Part shown: positions 35,542 through 48,500 of the stretch, one piece after another
How positions within the stretch are numbered: position 1 is the first letter of the stretch
How the letters are laid out: the number at the start of each line of letters is the position of its first letter
DNA from: Zobellia roscoffensis
GTDB taxonomy: Bacteria > Bacteroidota > Bacteroidia > Flavobacteriales > Flavobacteriaceae
DNA: 64,000 nucleotides
NCBI RefSeq assembly: GCF_015330165.1
Contig: NZ_JADDXT010000002.1
Coordinates: 124,001 to 188,000, forward strand
Reading direction: 5' to 3'
Notes under the pieces: generated by a model
What the model saw: the letters and a program-made list of their open reading frames with translations, nothing else
The model's database searches: none
Told to the model about the DNA's origin: nothing
Program-made: the position numbers and the translations under genes

Positions 35542-36576
35542 ATGCAGAAAAATTTCAGACAGGTTGCAAAAGTAGCTTTGGTTCTTGTATATCTCGTTAT
35601 TATTGCCGGTGCAGTGGTTCGAGGAACAGGCAGTGGTATGGGGTGTCCTGATTGGCCTAAATGTTTTGGTCACTATATCCCCCCTACTGAAATTTCAGAA
35701 CTACAGTGGAAACCTGACACCGATATTAAAAAGGGACAAATTATAATTGTAGATGAGACCCTTCAAGTGGCAAGTGAAGCTTTTAAAACCAGTTCTACTT
35801 TTGATAAAACTAAATGGCAAACCTATACTAAACATGACTATGCCCAATTTAACGCCGCCCATACTTGGATAGAGTACATTAACCGTCTGTTTGGTGCGTT
35901 AGCCGGTTTAGCAACGTTTGTATTGGCTATCATGTCCATTCGTCTCTTTAAAACAAATAAGAACATTACCATTCTGTCTTGGCTGGTAGTTTTTGGTATG
36001 GGCTTCCAGGCTTGGTTGGGCGCAACTGTAGTTTATTCGCTCTTGGAGCCTGTTAAAATTACCGTACATATGGTAATGGCTCTGGTTATAGTAGCCTTTT
36101 TACTCTATATTATTTATATGACCAAAGCATCTGGCGATAAACCAAAAACCTACAAAGACATTATTCCGCTTTTATCTTTCGTGCTTTTCATGACCTTAAT
36201 TCAAGTAGTCTTGGGCACACAAGTAAGACAGTTTGTAGACGAACGCATGGATATTTTTGGAGATGCTGCCAAAAGCCAATGGTTGGCGAATGCTGATTGG
36301 CATTTTTACGTTCACCGGTCCCTTTCAATAGTAATAGTATTGTTGAATGTTTTTCTAGCACAACGCATTTATAAGTACAAGCTTAATTTTCCTAAAATTA
36401 ATTGGGTATTATTATTCTTATTTATAGAAGCAATGTCAGGCATTGCTATGTATTACTTCCATTTTCCGTTCGCTTCGCAACCTATACATCTGGTATTGGC
36501 CAGCTTACTTTTTGGGGTTCAGTTTTATTTACTTTTAGAAGCTATAAGTGCTAAAAAAAGCTATAAATCTTTGTAA
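35542..36576 (+). CDS. ctaA: Heme A synthase (COX15/CtaA family)
   Basis: A 344-residue inner-membrane protein with about eight TM helices. It oxidises the C8 methyl of heme O to the formyl group of heme A for cytochrome c oxidase. Signature features are GAVVRGTGSGMGCPDWPKCFG near residue 22-42, the catalytic Glu and heme-ligand His in NAAHTWIEYINR (about 108-119), ITVHMVMALVIV, WHFYVHRSLSIV near 253-264 and PIHLVLASLLFG near the C-terminus, giving the expected heme-binding His residues. A long loop between TM1 and TM2 (about residues 44-105) is usual in Bacteroidota members. Monocistronic or in an operon with the next gene (27-nt gap, own -7 element). Confidence 0.93.
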   Translation: MQKNFRQVAKVALVLVYLVIIAGAVVRGTGSGMGCPDWPKCFGHYIPPTEISELQWKPDTDIKKGQIIIVDETLQVASEAFKTSSTFDKTKWQTYTKHDYAQFNAAHTWIEYINRLFGALAGLATFVLAIMSIRLFKTNKNITILSWLVVFGMGFQAWLGATVVYSLLEPVKITVHMVMALVIVAFLLYIIYMTKASGDKPKTYKDIIPLLSFVLFMTLIQVVLGTQVRQFVDERMDIFGDAAKSQWLANADWHFYVHRSLSIVIVLLNVFLAQRIYKYKLNFPKINWVLLFLFIEAMSGIAMYYFHFPFASQPIHLVLASLLFGVQFYLLLEAISAKKSYKSL

Positions 36577-36581
36577 CTTTG
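36574..36581 (+). promoter_or_regulatory. Candidate -7 element of the pRiA4b ORF-3-like gene
   Basis: TAACTTTG matches TAnnTTTG, overlapping the stop of the heme A synthase gene and ending 22 nt before the ATG at 36604. No -33 TTG found. Confidence 0.45.
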
Positions 36582-36603
36582 TCCACCCTTAAAAATTGCG
36601 GTT

Positions 36604-37098
36604 ATGATTTACAAAATACGTATCATCTTAGATGCCAAAGAAGATATCTTTAGAGACCTTGAGATAGAAGCGAGCACTTCCATGGAAGAGTTTCATAATT
36701 CTATTGCACAGTCTTTTGGGTTTTTAGGCAATGAAATGGCCTCTTTTTACACTTGTGATGAGGAGTGGAACCAAGATGAAGAAATCGCCCTTTTTGATAT
36801 GAGCGATAACGGTTCGGACGTGAGATTGATGAACGAAACCTTTTTAGAGGATGTCATGACCGAAGATGCCCCTAAGCTTATCTATGTTTATGATTTTCTA
36901 AGCATGTGGACATTCTACGTAGAGCTTGCAGATATTGTTGAACCGGAATCTGGTGTTGCATACCCTAATTTATTATTCAGTTTTGGAGAGCTTCCCGAAA
37001 CACCACCAGAAAAGAATTTTGAGTCAAAACCAAAATTTGATTTTGACGATACCTTTGATAATTATGATGACCTTGATTTTGATGAAAACTGGAATTAA
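36604..37098 (+). CDS. pRiA4b ORF-3-like (IS1096 TnpR-like) domain protein
   Basis: A 164-residue acidic cytoplasmic protein. It matches the plasmid pRiA4b ORF-3-like fold: MIYKIRIILDAKEDIFRDLEIEA (landmark) leading into MEEFHNSIAQSFGF (about 27-40) and the FYTCDEEWNQDEEIALFDM segment (46-64). The last 35 residues are a disordered Asp/Phe/Asn-rich tail (DFDDTFDNYDDLDFDENWN). Despite the database name no transposase is involved; chromosomal copies are common in Bacteroidota and function is unknown. It precedes the nucleoid-associated protein gene by about 100 nt on the same strand. Confidence 0.78.
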   Translation: MIYKIRIILDAKEDIFRDLEIEASTSMEEFHNSIAQSFGFLGNEMASFYTCDEEWNQDEEIALFDMSDNGSDVRLMNETFLEDVMTEDAPKLIYVYDFLSMWTFYVELADIVEPESGVAYPNLLFSFGELPETPPEKNFESKPKFDFDDTFDNYDDLDFDENWN

Positions 37099-37202
37099 AT
37101 CCATTACTTTTCAACTTCATAAAATACATCAATACAATTCTATTTAGCCTTTTGATTATAGGCAATCTGGATTAAATCAAGAATTAAAACAGCTATTAAA
37201 CT

Positions 37203-38261
37203 ATGATTAACCTATACCCTACCCAAATTGAAACAATTTCCCTACACCGTGTGGGTAATAAAAATAAAAGCGAAGGCATCTTCCTTTCTGAAGAACCTTT
37301 TTCTTTGAACGATGAGACCACTGGTCTTTTGAAAGAATATTTTTTCAAACCTTTTCGTGAAAAGGAAGAGAATTACTTTAACCTAGTAAATGACGTAGAT
37401 GTTGAGTTTAATGAGCTTCACAAAATAGTTTCAGACATTTTTGCTGACCCTGAAAGTATGCACCTCAACTCAAAAAAAATAGCGCAACACCTTTTTGAGC
37501 AGTCTAACCACCCGCATATAAAAAGTGGTGAGGTATATGTGGCTTACCTTACTAACGTAATGCTAGATAACGTTAAGACCGAAGCCGTGGGTATCTTTAA
37601 GAGTGAGCTTAAGCACGACTTTCTTCAGTTTGAAGAAAAAGGAAGCAACCTAGATATTGTAATCCAACAGGGTATAAACATCAATAAATTAGATAAAGGC
37701 TGTCTTATTTTTAATGTGAATAAAGAGGAAGGATATAAAATTCTTTCAGTAGACAGTAACCGTTACGATACTAAATATTGGTTGGAAAACTTCTTGGATG
37801 TAGAGGCACTAGCAGATGAAAATTTCTACACTAAAAACTATTTAAAGTTCTGTCAGAATTTTGCAAAAGACGTGGTTTTACCGGCAGAGGACAAGCAACA
37901 AGAGGTGCTTTTTATGAACCGTGCCGTGAATCATTTTGCTAAAAATGATGAGTTTGAAGAATCAGGTTTTTTAAACGAGGTAATGGAAAACCCTGAATTA
38001 ATTCCCGAGTTCAAAAATTACAAAGTAGAAAAAGGTCCTAAATTTAGTATTGAGGATGTTTCAAATTTTGATATTGCCAACAAAGCGGTATCTGATGCTC
38101 GTAAGAAAATAAAGAACGTTATAAACCTTGATACCAACATACAGATCAAGTTAGACTTTATAAACCCAGAATCTGCAGAAAAATTCGTGGAAAAAGGCTG
38201 GGATGAGGAACGCCAAATGTACTACTATCTAGTATATTTTAATAAAGAGGAAAAAAATTAG
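37203..38261 (+). CDS. Nucleoid-associated protein, NdpA/YejK-like
   Basis: A 352-residue protein of the 37-kDa nucleoid-associated family (NdpA/YejK). Recognisable segments are the N-terminal TQIETISLHRVGNKNKSEGI, SGEVYVAYLTNVMLDN near residue 105, AVGIFKSELKHDFLQF near 125, and the INKLDKGCLIFN segment near 161. The C-terminal IQIKLDFINPESAEKFVEKGWDEERQMYYY is characteristic of the Bacteroidota members. Such proteins bind nucleoid DNA; the E. coli homologue is abundant but non-essential. Ends at a hairpin terminator and is convergent with the unknown kinase-like gene. Confidence 0.85.
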   Translation: MINLYPTQIETISLHRVGNKNKSEGIFLSEEPFSLNDETTGLLKEYFFKPFREKEENYFNLVNDVDVEFNELHKIVSDIFADPESMHLNSKKIAQHLFEQSNHPHIKSGEVYVAYLTNVMLDNVKTEAVGIFKSELKHDFLQFEEKGSNLDIVIQQGININKLDKGCLIFNVNKEEGYKILSVDSNRYDTKYWLENFLDVEALADENFYTKNYLKFCQNFAKDVVLPAEDKQQEVLFMNRAVNHFAKNDEFEESGFLNEVMENPELIPEFKNYKVEKGPKFSIEDVSNFDIANKAVSDARKKIKNVINLDTNIQIKLDFINPESAEKFVEKGWDEERQMYYYLVYFNKEEKN

Positions 38262-38266
38262 TAGTT

Positions 38267-38318
38267 AGGTCGTGGTGTTGACAAACGGTTTTACTTTTCA
38301 GCATCACGACCTCCTTTT
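38267..38318 (+). terminator. Hairpin terminator after the nucleoid-associated protein gene
   Basis: AGGTCGTGGTG (38267-38277) pairs with CATCACGACCT (38302-38312), 11 bp with one G-T pair, starting 5 nt after the stop codon and followed by CCTTTTATT. The loop is long (24 nt). Confidence 0.6.
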
Positions 38319-38322
38319 ATTA

Positions 38323-39405
38323 CTATATTTTAATACGCTGTTCCAATATTTGTTTCATACTCACATCCTCATAATTACGGCGCACAAAATTCAGCGCTAA
38401 ATCTAATACTTCTCCCATAGTTTCACATTTCCTAAACTGTTGATCCAGGGTAAGTTCATAAATTGCCTCACGCAACAATTCAATATTCTCTTGGGTAGAA
38501 ATAACATCCTTCTTCACTATACCTCGCAACCGTTTTATACGTGCTCCAGAACTAAGAATTCGTTTGGCCACAATAGACCTTTCTTCTAACTTATATTGGT
38601 CTACGGAATCTCGTCTTAATTTTTTTCTAACCAACTCTACCATCTGAAAATTTTCCTTAAAAAACTGAGGCCTATACACCTTCAATTTTCCTTCAAAACA
38701 CTGTTGGTCAAAATCTATTGCCCGTATGCGGTACACCACGTGATCAAAGTCATGCACGGGTACAATTACATAGTTATAGGACCTCATATCACCTAACAAA
38801 CGAATCATACAACGTTCATTGAATTTCACGAACTCTTTTGCCAATTGTGACTTCTCGGATTCAGTGCAATTGGGCAGCATATCCTTTATAAAAACATCAC
38901 CCGGAATTCCCGCAATATGCTCCTCTATTAGAGTATCTTTATACACCAAAAAATTAAGGTTATAAGGCGAAAGCATATGCTCTAGCTCAAGCCCGTAAAT
39001 ACGGGAAGCATCCGTCTTTTTTACATAGAAATAAGTGAAGTTATCATTTAAAATATTTCTTACCTTGATACGGAAAGGTTTGGAGTTACCGAAAGTGCAA
39101 AAATCTACCGCATCTACATTCAAATATTGATGAATATTATCGCTACCATCAGAATGAAGAATGGAGTACACTTTTTTCAGGCTATTATCAATTTCAATCC
39201 TATCAAACTCAGAATAATACACCCGTATCCACAAAGTATCCTCATCATCAGCATCATAGACCACCACAGAACCCGCAAACCGTAATAAATCTTCATAAAA
39301 AATAGGTATCTCTATTTTACGGCTGTAATGACCTAAATATTGGTCCAATTTTTTGCATACTGGGTAGGCTGGCTTCTTTTTGGACATTAATCTTTCGTCT
39401 GACAT
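38323..39405 (-). CDS. Unknown conserved-type protein with protein kinase/APH-like motifs
   Basis: A 360-residue cytoplasmic protein that I cannot assign to a named family. Read as a kinase-like fold, the motifs fall in the right order: FYVKK with Lys129/Lys130 as a possible beta-3 lysine, LELEHML (140-146) as helix C with an acidic residue, a hinge-like LIEEHIAGIPGD (159-170), a catalytic-loop-like GDMRSYNYVIV with Asp206 and Asn211, and a metal-site AIDFDQ with Asp231 and Asp233, as in the IDFD motif of aminoglycoside phosphotransferases. The first 120 residues form a separate beta-rich domain. The C-terminal 100 residues are helical and basic. No signal peptide. It converges with the nucleoid-associated gene and diverges from the giant surface-protein gene. 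The kinase idea is inference from motif spacing only. Confidence 0.7.
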   Translation of the reverse strand: MSDERLMSKKKPAYPVCKKLDQYLGHYSRKIEIPIFYEDLLRFAGSVVVYDADDEDTLWIRVYYSEFDRIEIDNSLKKVYSILHSDGSDNIHQYLNVDAVDFCTFGNSKPFRIKVRNILNDNFTYFYVKKTDASRIYGLELEHMLSPYNLNFLVYKDTLIEEHIAGIPGDVFIKDMLPNCTESEKSQLAKEFVKFNERCMIRLLGDMRSYNYVIVPVHDFDHVVYRIRAIDFDQQCFEGKLKVYRPQFFKENFQMVELVRKKLRRDSVDQYKLEERSIVAKRILSSGARIKRLRGIVKKDVISTQENIELLREAIYELTLDQQFRKCETMGEVLDLALNFVRRNYEDVSMKQILEQRIKI

Positions 39406-39567
39406 ACTTCAAATTTACTTACAAAATAAACATTTCGAGCTAATAATATAATCCCCCACTATAGATTTCATACATAAAACAACAAATTTTGGCACATTGG
39501 CAACATTAATTTAGACGTAAGGTTAAACGTTGGTTATTTTGTTTATCGTTCCAAATTAACCAAACCA

Positions 39568-42500
39568 ATGAAATCACTGCTTAAGCCCTACTTAAAAGGT
39601 ATACTCTTTTTCTTTATTGCTTTCAACGCAATTTCTGGATTCTCGCAATTAAGTGACCTGCACTATTTACCACCCATGAAGCAGGGGCAAAATAATGCTG
39701 GAATACAAAACCAAGCTATTTACTTATCTACTCCGGAAACAACCTCATTTACGGTAAATGCGTACCGAGGTACATCTACAACTGTAGAAAGAACTTTTAG
39801 CATTAATAATCTGACCCCAGGTGTTTGGACTTTAGGTAATGGTGATAACAATATCACCTTAGTAAACAATAGTAATACAGGAATAGTATTAACGAATAGT
39901 GGTTTACGATTTGAAGCGCCTGGTGGAGAAAAGTTCTATGTCAATTATAGAGGTAAGTCTGGCTCGCAAGCTGCATCATTGACCGCAAAGGGTAGACAGG
40001 CAATGGGTACCAATTTTAAATGGGGCGGCGTTACCAATAAAGGTACACATTCTTCAAAATCAAATACTTTGGGAATCATGGCAACAGAAGATAATACTAC
40101 CATAGTATTATCTGGTTATGATCCGGGTTGTGAGTTTAGAGTTGGAAATAATAGAGCAGGTATTACTGCAAACTCTCATACCATAACATTAGATGCTAAC
40201 GAATCTTTTGTATATGAAACCTATATCGGTAACACGCATACTCAGGCACATGAAGATGGTTGGATCGGAGCATCAATAGCCTCTACAAAGGACATTGTAA
40301 TCAGTAACGGTTCTATAAACTTTGGTAGTCAAGACGGGCAAAGCCATAGGGATGCCGGAATAGATCAACCCGTGCCTATTAATAAATTAGGAAAAGATTA
40401 CGTATTTATTAGAGGTAACGGTAATACCAATGGGCTTACAGAATTTCCTTTGGTAATTGCAACAGCAGACAACACGCAAATATTCGTAAATGGTAATGCA
40501 ACTGCAGTCGCAACTATAAACAATGGCGAATACTTTAAAATACCTAGTTCTTATTACTCTTCCAATACGGTAGGCGCCAATATGTTCGTGCAAACATCAA
40601 AAGATGTATATGCCTATCAATCAATGGCCGGATCTAGTAACCTTTATACTCAAGGATTAAATTTTGTTGCTCCTGTAAACTGTTTGTTACCGGATAAAAT
40701 GGATAACATTCCAAATATTCGAAATATTGCAGGAAGTACGGTGACTGGAGGACTAACGATTATTGCATCAGTAAATACATCGGACGCAAATGTTAAAGTA
40801 TTTGAAAATGGTACAGAAGTATCAAAGCCTGCTTCTAGCGCAGTTGCTGGCTCTGCAGATTGGAAAACATTCTATATTCCCAATTTAGATGGAGATATTA
40901 GTGTAACATCAACCGGGCCAATGGCTATCGGTTTTTTCGGGTTTAATGGTGCTCAGGGTGTTGCCGGTTATTTTTCCGGTTTTGATACCGTACCCGAAGT
41001 TAGGTTGGAAATTAATGGAGGAACTGTTGGAGAATGTTTTTCAGGTTCCAGTATTTTCGAAGCTTCTGACGATAACTTTGACGCCTATCAATGGTATTTT
41101 GATGGGGAACTGATTCCAGGGGCAAATTCATTTGATTATGCCGCAACAATTGCAGGTGATTATTTTGTAAGAGGTACCAAAGGACCATGTACATATGACT
41201 CTCAATCTATTCAAATTTTTTATTGTGAACCCGATGTTCTAATAGAAAAAACCGTAGATAAACCTGAAATTAAAGAAGGAGAAAATGCCACCTTTACCAT
41301 ACGGGCAGAAAACCTATATTTTAGAGATATTACTAATTTACGGATTACCGACAATATTCCCGAGGGGTTAACTTTAGTTAATGCTTCTACTATAACAGGA
41401 AGTTGGAACGGGTCTGTTTGGAATATTGGAACATTAGAACCTGGCGAAGTTGCCTTTTTAACCTTAGAAGTAACTGCAGATGAAATAGACATCTTGCCTT
41501 TACTCAACCTCGTAAATACAGCCACCAATTCCCAAGATCAAACGGATGCCAATACGACAAGGGATGAGCCCTCTGCCCGAATAATAGTACATAACGATTT
41601 TGATAATGACGGGGTTGTAGATAGCGTTGATTTAGATGATGATAATGATGGTATTTATGACGCTGTTGAACAAATGTGTATCATATCTAATGATGTAAAC
41701 TTTACTTCACCATCAAGCACCGCACAAGGTGGTACTGCGGTAACAGAAATTTTCTCCAATTTCTCTGGTTTTTGGAGAAGTTCTACAACTTCAAGAAATC
41801 CAGTATTGCCAAACTTATCCCATGAATTATTGGCATTCACCACCGGAGGAACCACGTTTACCACTGGGGTTGCAGACGATAACCTTTATGACGCTAACGG
41901 GAATGGTTTATCAGACGGCATAGACTCGAATAATGATGGAATTGCGGACATTTCGGCAACAGAATCTAGCTGGATGGCCTTGACACCTTCTAACAATATT
42001 TATGGCGAAGCAACCTTTGAAGCCAATTTAAATGATGGAAATAATGATAACGCGTTAGGCTTAACGATTATCAACGATCCTACCACAGACCCATTAAATC
42101 CTTTGTTGACCCACGGGCAAAACGGATTGGACCTTGGTTCCGGTATTGTTAACATCGGCGACACATGGACTTATGAAATAGACCCTATTGTAGCGACTAA
42201 TGTGGGTGATGGTATACCAGATATATTATTAACGCAAGTTGCAGACCCCAATGGTGTTGGTCATGTTGTAAGTCTTTATGATGCTACAGGTGCTCCTCTA
42301 GGAAATGCTGTACGTGTGCAAGCCTATAGTGGCGGGGCACTGGCCAGTGTGGTTGGTTCGTACAGATTAGATATCTATCACGCGAACGGAAGTATTTTCT
42401 ATAATAACACCACAAGAGATTACCGATTAGCAACAGTAGAATTATCAGAATTTGGTATACCTACCGCTAATTTGGCTGACGTGGCATACCTACGACTACA

Positions 42501-45500
42501 ATTAAGTTCTAATGCAGATGTTGCCTTTTTATCCTACAATACAGCTTCCTTTTCCGGATTTTGTGCGAATTTAGATACCGATATGGACGGGTATCCAGAT
42601 CATTTGGACCTAGATAGTGACGATGATGGCTGTAGTGATGCCAACGAATTTTATAAAGATGATACTGCTGACGGTGGTGATGGCGGTGAATATGGAACGG
42701 GAGTTCCTGTGGTTGACCCTAACGATGGTACCGTAAATACCGCTTCTTACAACCAAGTTTACGCACCGGTCATTGTTTTGGGCAATACTTCTGAATTATT
42801 GAGCGGTACGGATATTAACGGGCAAGATGTAAGTCTAGGAGACACCTTTAACTACGTGATACGCTTTCAAAATACAGGAGATGATGATGCTACCAATTTC
42901 ACTATTGAAAATGTACTTCCTAATAATGTTACATTAGATAATATAGATATTGGAGATGCTCCAGGAGTTACAAATACGTATGACGTAAATACACAAACTA
43001 TAAATTTTAGCATTCCTGATAATTTGGTTCAGGTTGGCGATCCTGAATATAAAATAAAGATTAAAGTTTCCATTTCCGGTGACTGTTCGGAATTTGTTGC
43101 TGCTTGTGCCGCTCAATTGGAGAATCATGCTCTTGCAACCTATTCAGGTACATTGAACACCAATACTTTTTCCGATTCAGATGGTAGCAACCCTGCCGGG
43201 GCTTGTACCACCACTCTAGAGGTGGCAACAAACAATGTCTCGGACGCATTTACAAATTGTAATGCAGCACGTACCGTACAACTTTGTGGAGCAGATGCTA
43301 CTCTTACCGCCGGTTCAGGTTTTGACACCTATACTTGGGCGATAGACAATAATAACAACGGATCAATAGATTCTGGTGACACTATTTTAGATGATGGTAC
43401 TTCTAGCACTTTAGTAGTTACTACCATTGGAAATTATATAGTTGAAAAGACAGCTACCAACGGCTGCTCAAACCATACGGAACGTATTACCGTAGAACGT
43501 TTTGGAGAAACCCAAACCAACCCGATTATAGAATATTTCAATCAGGTGAATGGTGACAGTAATCCTGACAACAACATCCAAGGAGAAATTGTTGAATGTA
43601 CTATAGATGGTAATTCTATGCCACATATCTTTCTTTGTGGTACAACGGACAGCGCATTCATACAATTAGGTATTACCGATGCCCAAAGTATTACATGGGA
43701 AAAACTTAATGAAGGTAGTTGTGATGCTGTTGCAGATGATTGCGCCAACACTAACGGAACCTGTACTTGGTCAGAAGAAGCGGTTCAAGACAACTTTACC
43801 ATCAATGAAGGTGGTAAGTTTAGAGTTGTTATCGCTTATACAAATGGATGTTTTAGTAGGTTCTATTTTAATGCCTACCAAAATACACTTGATATTCCCA
43901 CGCCTAATTCCTCTGATATTATCTGTAATACGGATGGTTCTATACGTGTTGTTGATTTAGGAAGTGGATACGGATACCAATTATTTGATGTAGAGAACAA
44001 TTCTATTTCCGTTCCGTTCAGTGCGGGTCAAGGTCCGATATTTGATATTGCCACAAGTGGAACATATAAGGTTCAGGTTACACAACTAGACCCATCAACT
44101 GGCACTCCAATAGAGAACAGTTGTGTATTCGAAACAAAAGAAATTGGTATCTCAGAAAGAGTTTTTGATGTTACCCCAAGTACTACGCCTGTTGATTGCA
44201 ACAATTTAGGAACCATTAGCCTACAAGCATTGAACGTTTCTCCAGAATACAGTTATGAACTGTTTTTGGATGATGGTAGTGGAAATGCAGGATCTTTGGT
44301 TGCCAATAATTTAGTTTCTTCGGATAACACACATACGTTCACCGGTCTTGCTGCGGACGACTATGTAATTGTAACTACGACTACGGATGGTTGTAGAGAC
44401 GAGCGTACCATCACGGTAGGCGAAATCCCGAAATTAGAATTGACTGCGACGACGCAAAATGATATTACCTGTAGCTCCGGGGTTATCAACTTAACTCCAT
44501 CGGGAGGAACTACTGGCTATGCGTATGCTATTTACAGTAAAGATGGCGTAGCTCCATACGCTGATGAAACGACTATTCCTGATTCAGATTTCACTCCTAA
44601 CGCTACATTTTTATTTGGTTACGAAGGCTCTCCTTCTACTTACGTCCCTAATCAGGATGGCGATTACATTTTTGTGATTAAAGATGATAACGGTTGTTAT
44701 GGACTATCAAACGTAGTTACAATAGAGGATTTAGGTACAGTGAGCATCACGGCTTCTAATTCGGATATTACCTGTGCAGATTCATCAACATCTGTATTAA
44801 CGATCAACGCTACGGGCGGTATTGCTCCATATCAATACAGTCTTGATGGTGGTTCAACTTATCAAACCGAAAACTTTTTCAACAATATATCGGCAGGGAA
44901 TTATACGATTACCGTACTTGACTCTAGCGGTGCTAGCGGAACCGGTTGTGAAGAATCTATAGAATATGAAGTTGTTCAGCCTTTTAGACTTACCACTTCT
45001 GCAGCAATAATTGAAGACGCTTCTTGCGACACTTCTGGCGCTACAATTCCTACCGCTCTGGTTAAAATCCTGAATACGGCCGGAGGACAAGCTCCTTATG
45101 AATATAGCTTTGATGGAGGTAGTACTTTTAGTGCCATTGACGAAAACCGTTTGGCTGCAGGAACTCACCAATTAGCCGTAAGAGATGCTCTGGGTTGTGA
45201 AACGGACTTAGAAATAACCGTACCAAGTACCATTGCAGACCCTAGTTTTGGCAATGCTATTACTTACGATTGTAACGGAGACGGAATCATTACCATTACC
45301 CCATCTAACACAACAGATTTTACATATACCTATAAACTGAACGGAACGGACAATTCACCTGTAGATAACAACATTTTTAACAATGTAATTGCAGGCACAC
45401 AAACTGTTACCGTTGGGTATACAAGTACTGTAGCTGCTGACCAAAGTACCTTATTGCTTGAAAATTTTGGGACTGGAGTTACCACTCAAATTGCAGAAAT

Positions 45501-48500
45501 AGGCCCTGGATATTGTTATGAGCCACAAGACGGCACGGATACCGATTGTAATTTAGGTCCTGCAGGAATTTTGGTAAATGCCGAATACGCAGTTACCGAT
45601 AGAGTTACCAACCCTAACACCACATGGCGAAGTCCTAATGACCATACTGGTCTTACCGATGGTAGATTTATGGCCATAGGTGTAAGTACCTCTGCCGGAA
45701 ACAATAACGTTCTATGGTCTAGAACAGGAGTGGATGTACTTGCTAATCAAGATATAACTATTTCTTTCTATGCTTACAACCTACAAATTGATGGTACTCC
45801 TGGTCGTGACCCGGAAGTCCTTGTGGAGCTAGTGGATGGTTCTGGCACAGTTATAAGTAGTCAGGCCACTACGGCCATCCCTCAGAATAACAATGCGGAT
45901 GATTGGCACTTAAGAGAGGTTACTTTTAACCCTGGAACAAATACAGTTGCCGGAATTCTATTACGTACCAACTTAGATAGTGACGATGGAAACTTCTTGG
46001 TCTTAGATGACATTCAAGCAACCCAAACGCCAGAGGTTTGTGAAAAAACACAGGACATTACGGTTTCTGTTGAAACCGGAAAAGCTTTTGAAGTACATAT
46101 TTTAGGAAGTACAAATCCTACCTGTAACGGAAGTAACAATGGTAGCATCCGTTTTGAAGTAAGCAATTTTGACCCTGCTTTCGGATATGAATATTCATTA
46201 GATGGAGGCGCAACTTGGGTAGCTGAAACTACTTCTCCAATTACCACACCATCTAATTTAGGAGATGGAACTTATGGAGTAATGGTGAGAAAAGCAGATG
46301 ATAACTCATGTACGGCAACCTCAGCTTCTACCGTAACTTTGACATCACCAAATGCGCTAACAGCAAGTTTAACACAAGAGGCTGAATTCACCTGTTTTAA
46401 TACTGGAGCAACATTAGAAGCAACCGTTTCCGAAGGTACTCCCGGTTATGAATATCAATTGGAGTTGACGGACGGTTCTATCATAAGAACTTTTAGTACC
46501 TCATCTCAATTTTTGAATGTTCCTGCTGGCGATTATTTAGTACGAGTAAATGACCAGAACAACTGTGAGGTTTTATCCTCTTCACCGGTAACGGTTACTG
46601 CGCCAACTCCTGTAGCTTTTGATTTAACGGCAACACAGTGTTATGATGGTTCCAGCAACGGTACGGTAACTGCAACGGTTACTAACGGAAATGGTAATTA
46701 TACGTTTAGAATAAATGGAGGAGCCTGGCAAACCCCTACTCCAATTACTGATCTGGCTTATACCTTCAACAACCTGACTGAAGGAACCTATGATGTTGAG
46801 GTAACAGACCAATATGGCTGTGCTTCAGGAACACAGTCAATTACTATTGCACCTACGGTTTCTCTTAGCGTGGTCGTTACAAATGTAAGTACATGTGCAG
46901 ACGGTACCTTAACGGCTAATGCTTCAGGAGGAGATGGAAATTTTGAATATGCCTTTATCCCATCGGGAAATACGGTTACAGATGCTGATTTTTCCAGCTC
47001 CAACACAACTACCATTGCTTTGGCCAATATTGGTGCTTATGATATTTACGCTAGAGATAAAGCCAATGGAACAGGCGCTTGTGAAGCTATGGTTTCGGAA
47101 ACTGTTGCCGCGAACCCGGTTCTAGCAATAACAGCTGTACCAACAGATCCTGAATGTCATGATGGAACAGGAAGTATTGAAGTAAACATCACTGATGGGC
47201 TTTCACCTTTTGATTACCGCTTGGTGGATACAACCAATGGAACACCCGATCAGGTAGAAACCAATGTTGTTGGCAATACCAAAACATATTATAATCTTGC
47301 ACCAGGCACCTATAATGTAATTATTACCGATGACGCAGGTTGCTCGGAAAACGAAACCGTAGTTATAAATCAACCGGACGAACTAACCGCTGATATTGTT
47401 TTGGCGTATGCCAGTGACTGTTCAGGTGCTGCTTCTGATTTTGGTTTTGATTTTACCAATGTTACAACCGGACTTACCGGAACAATCGAATACAGTGCAG
47501 ATGGAGGAGCTACTTGGCAATCATCAACCATATTTAGAGGGTATACTTCCGGTGATGAAGTCTTCCCTTCGCTTCGCACAGTAGATGGTAGTAGTAATTT
47601 AATTTGTCAAACAGACCTTCCTAGAGAAATTATACCTTATCCTTTAGATGATTTAGATATAACCACCTCTTCCGTAGTTGAAAACTGTGATGAATTAAAA
47701 GTAGAAGTACAAGGGGGCGAGGGAATACCTGGTTACGAATATTCGTTCTCTAACGACCCTGCCAATTTTGACGCTTCAACGGCTACATGGTATACTGGTG
47801 GAAGTACTCATCTTGACGGTAGTGCCGTACCAGCAGGTCATGGTAGTTATGAGTTTACAAACTTAATTCCTGGTAGAACGTATGTTTTCTATGTAAGGGA
47901 CAACAACACTCCTACCAGTTGTATAAGACAAAGTACCGTAAACGTAAATGAAATTGCAGGTGGCCTACCCATGGATATCACTGCAGATATCACTCCATCT
48001 TGTAACATCTCTAATAATGGAGCTATAACTTATACCATTGTAGATGAAGATGGTTTTACAGAACCAAATATGGAATGGTTTTTATATAATGTTAACGGAA
48101 CGCTTATTAGAGATAGTGCCGGAACAATTTCATATAGTAGCACTATTACAATTACAGCCCTAGCACCAGACGAGTATTACATTGAAGTAAGACAAATAGA
48201 TAGTGGCGGTACAGAACAATGTATCAGTGCAAGTGAGAATGAAATTTTAGATGAACTTGATGTCATTACAGGAACACCACAATCTATTCAAGATATCTCT
48301 TGTGAAAACCCGGGATTAATAGAAATAGACAATATTCAAGGTGGTGGAGGTTCTTACTTATATACTATAACCGGGCCTAGTCCATTTACCCCGATTACGG
48401 CAACAGGAGACAATCCAATAGAAATTGCTGCAAACTCTCCTGCAGGTACATATACCGTTTCTGTAGAAGACCAATACGGTTGCTCTTATAATCTCTCCGA

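Noticed and set aside
36604..37098. Mobile element because of the name 'IS1096 TnpR-like/pRiA4b ORF-3'
   Set aside because: No transposase, inverted repeats or target duplication; the domain is common in chromosomal proteins.
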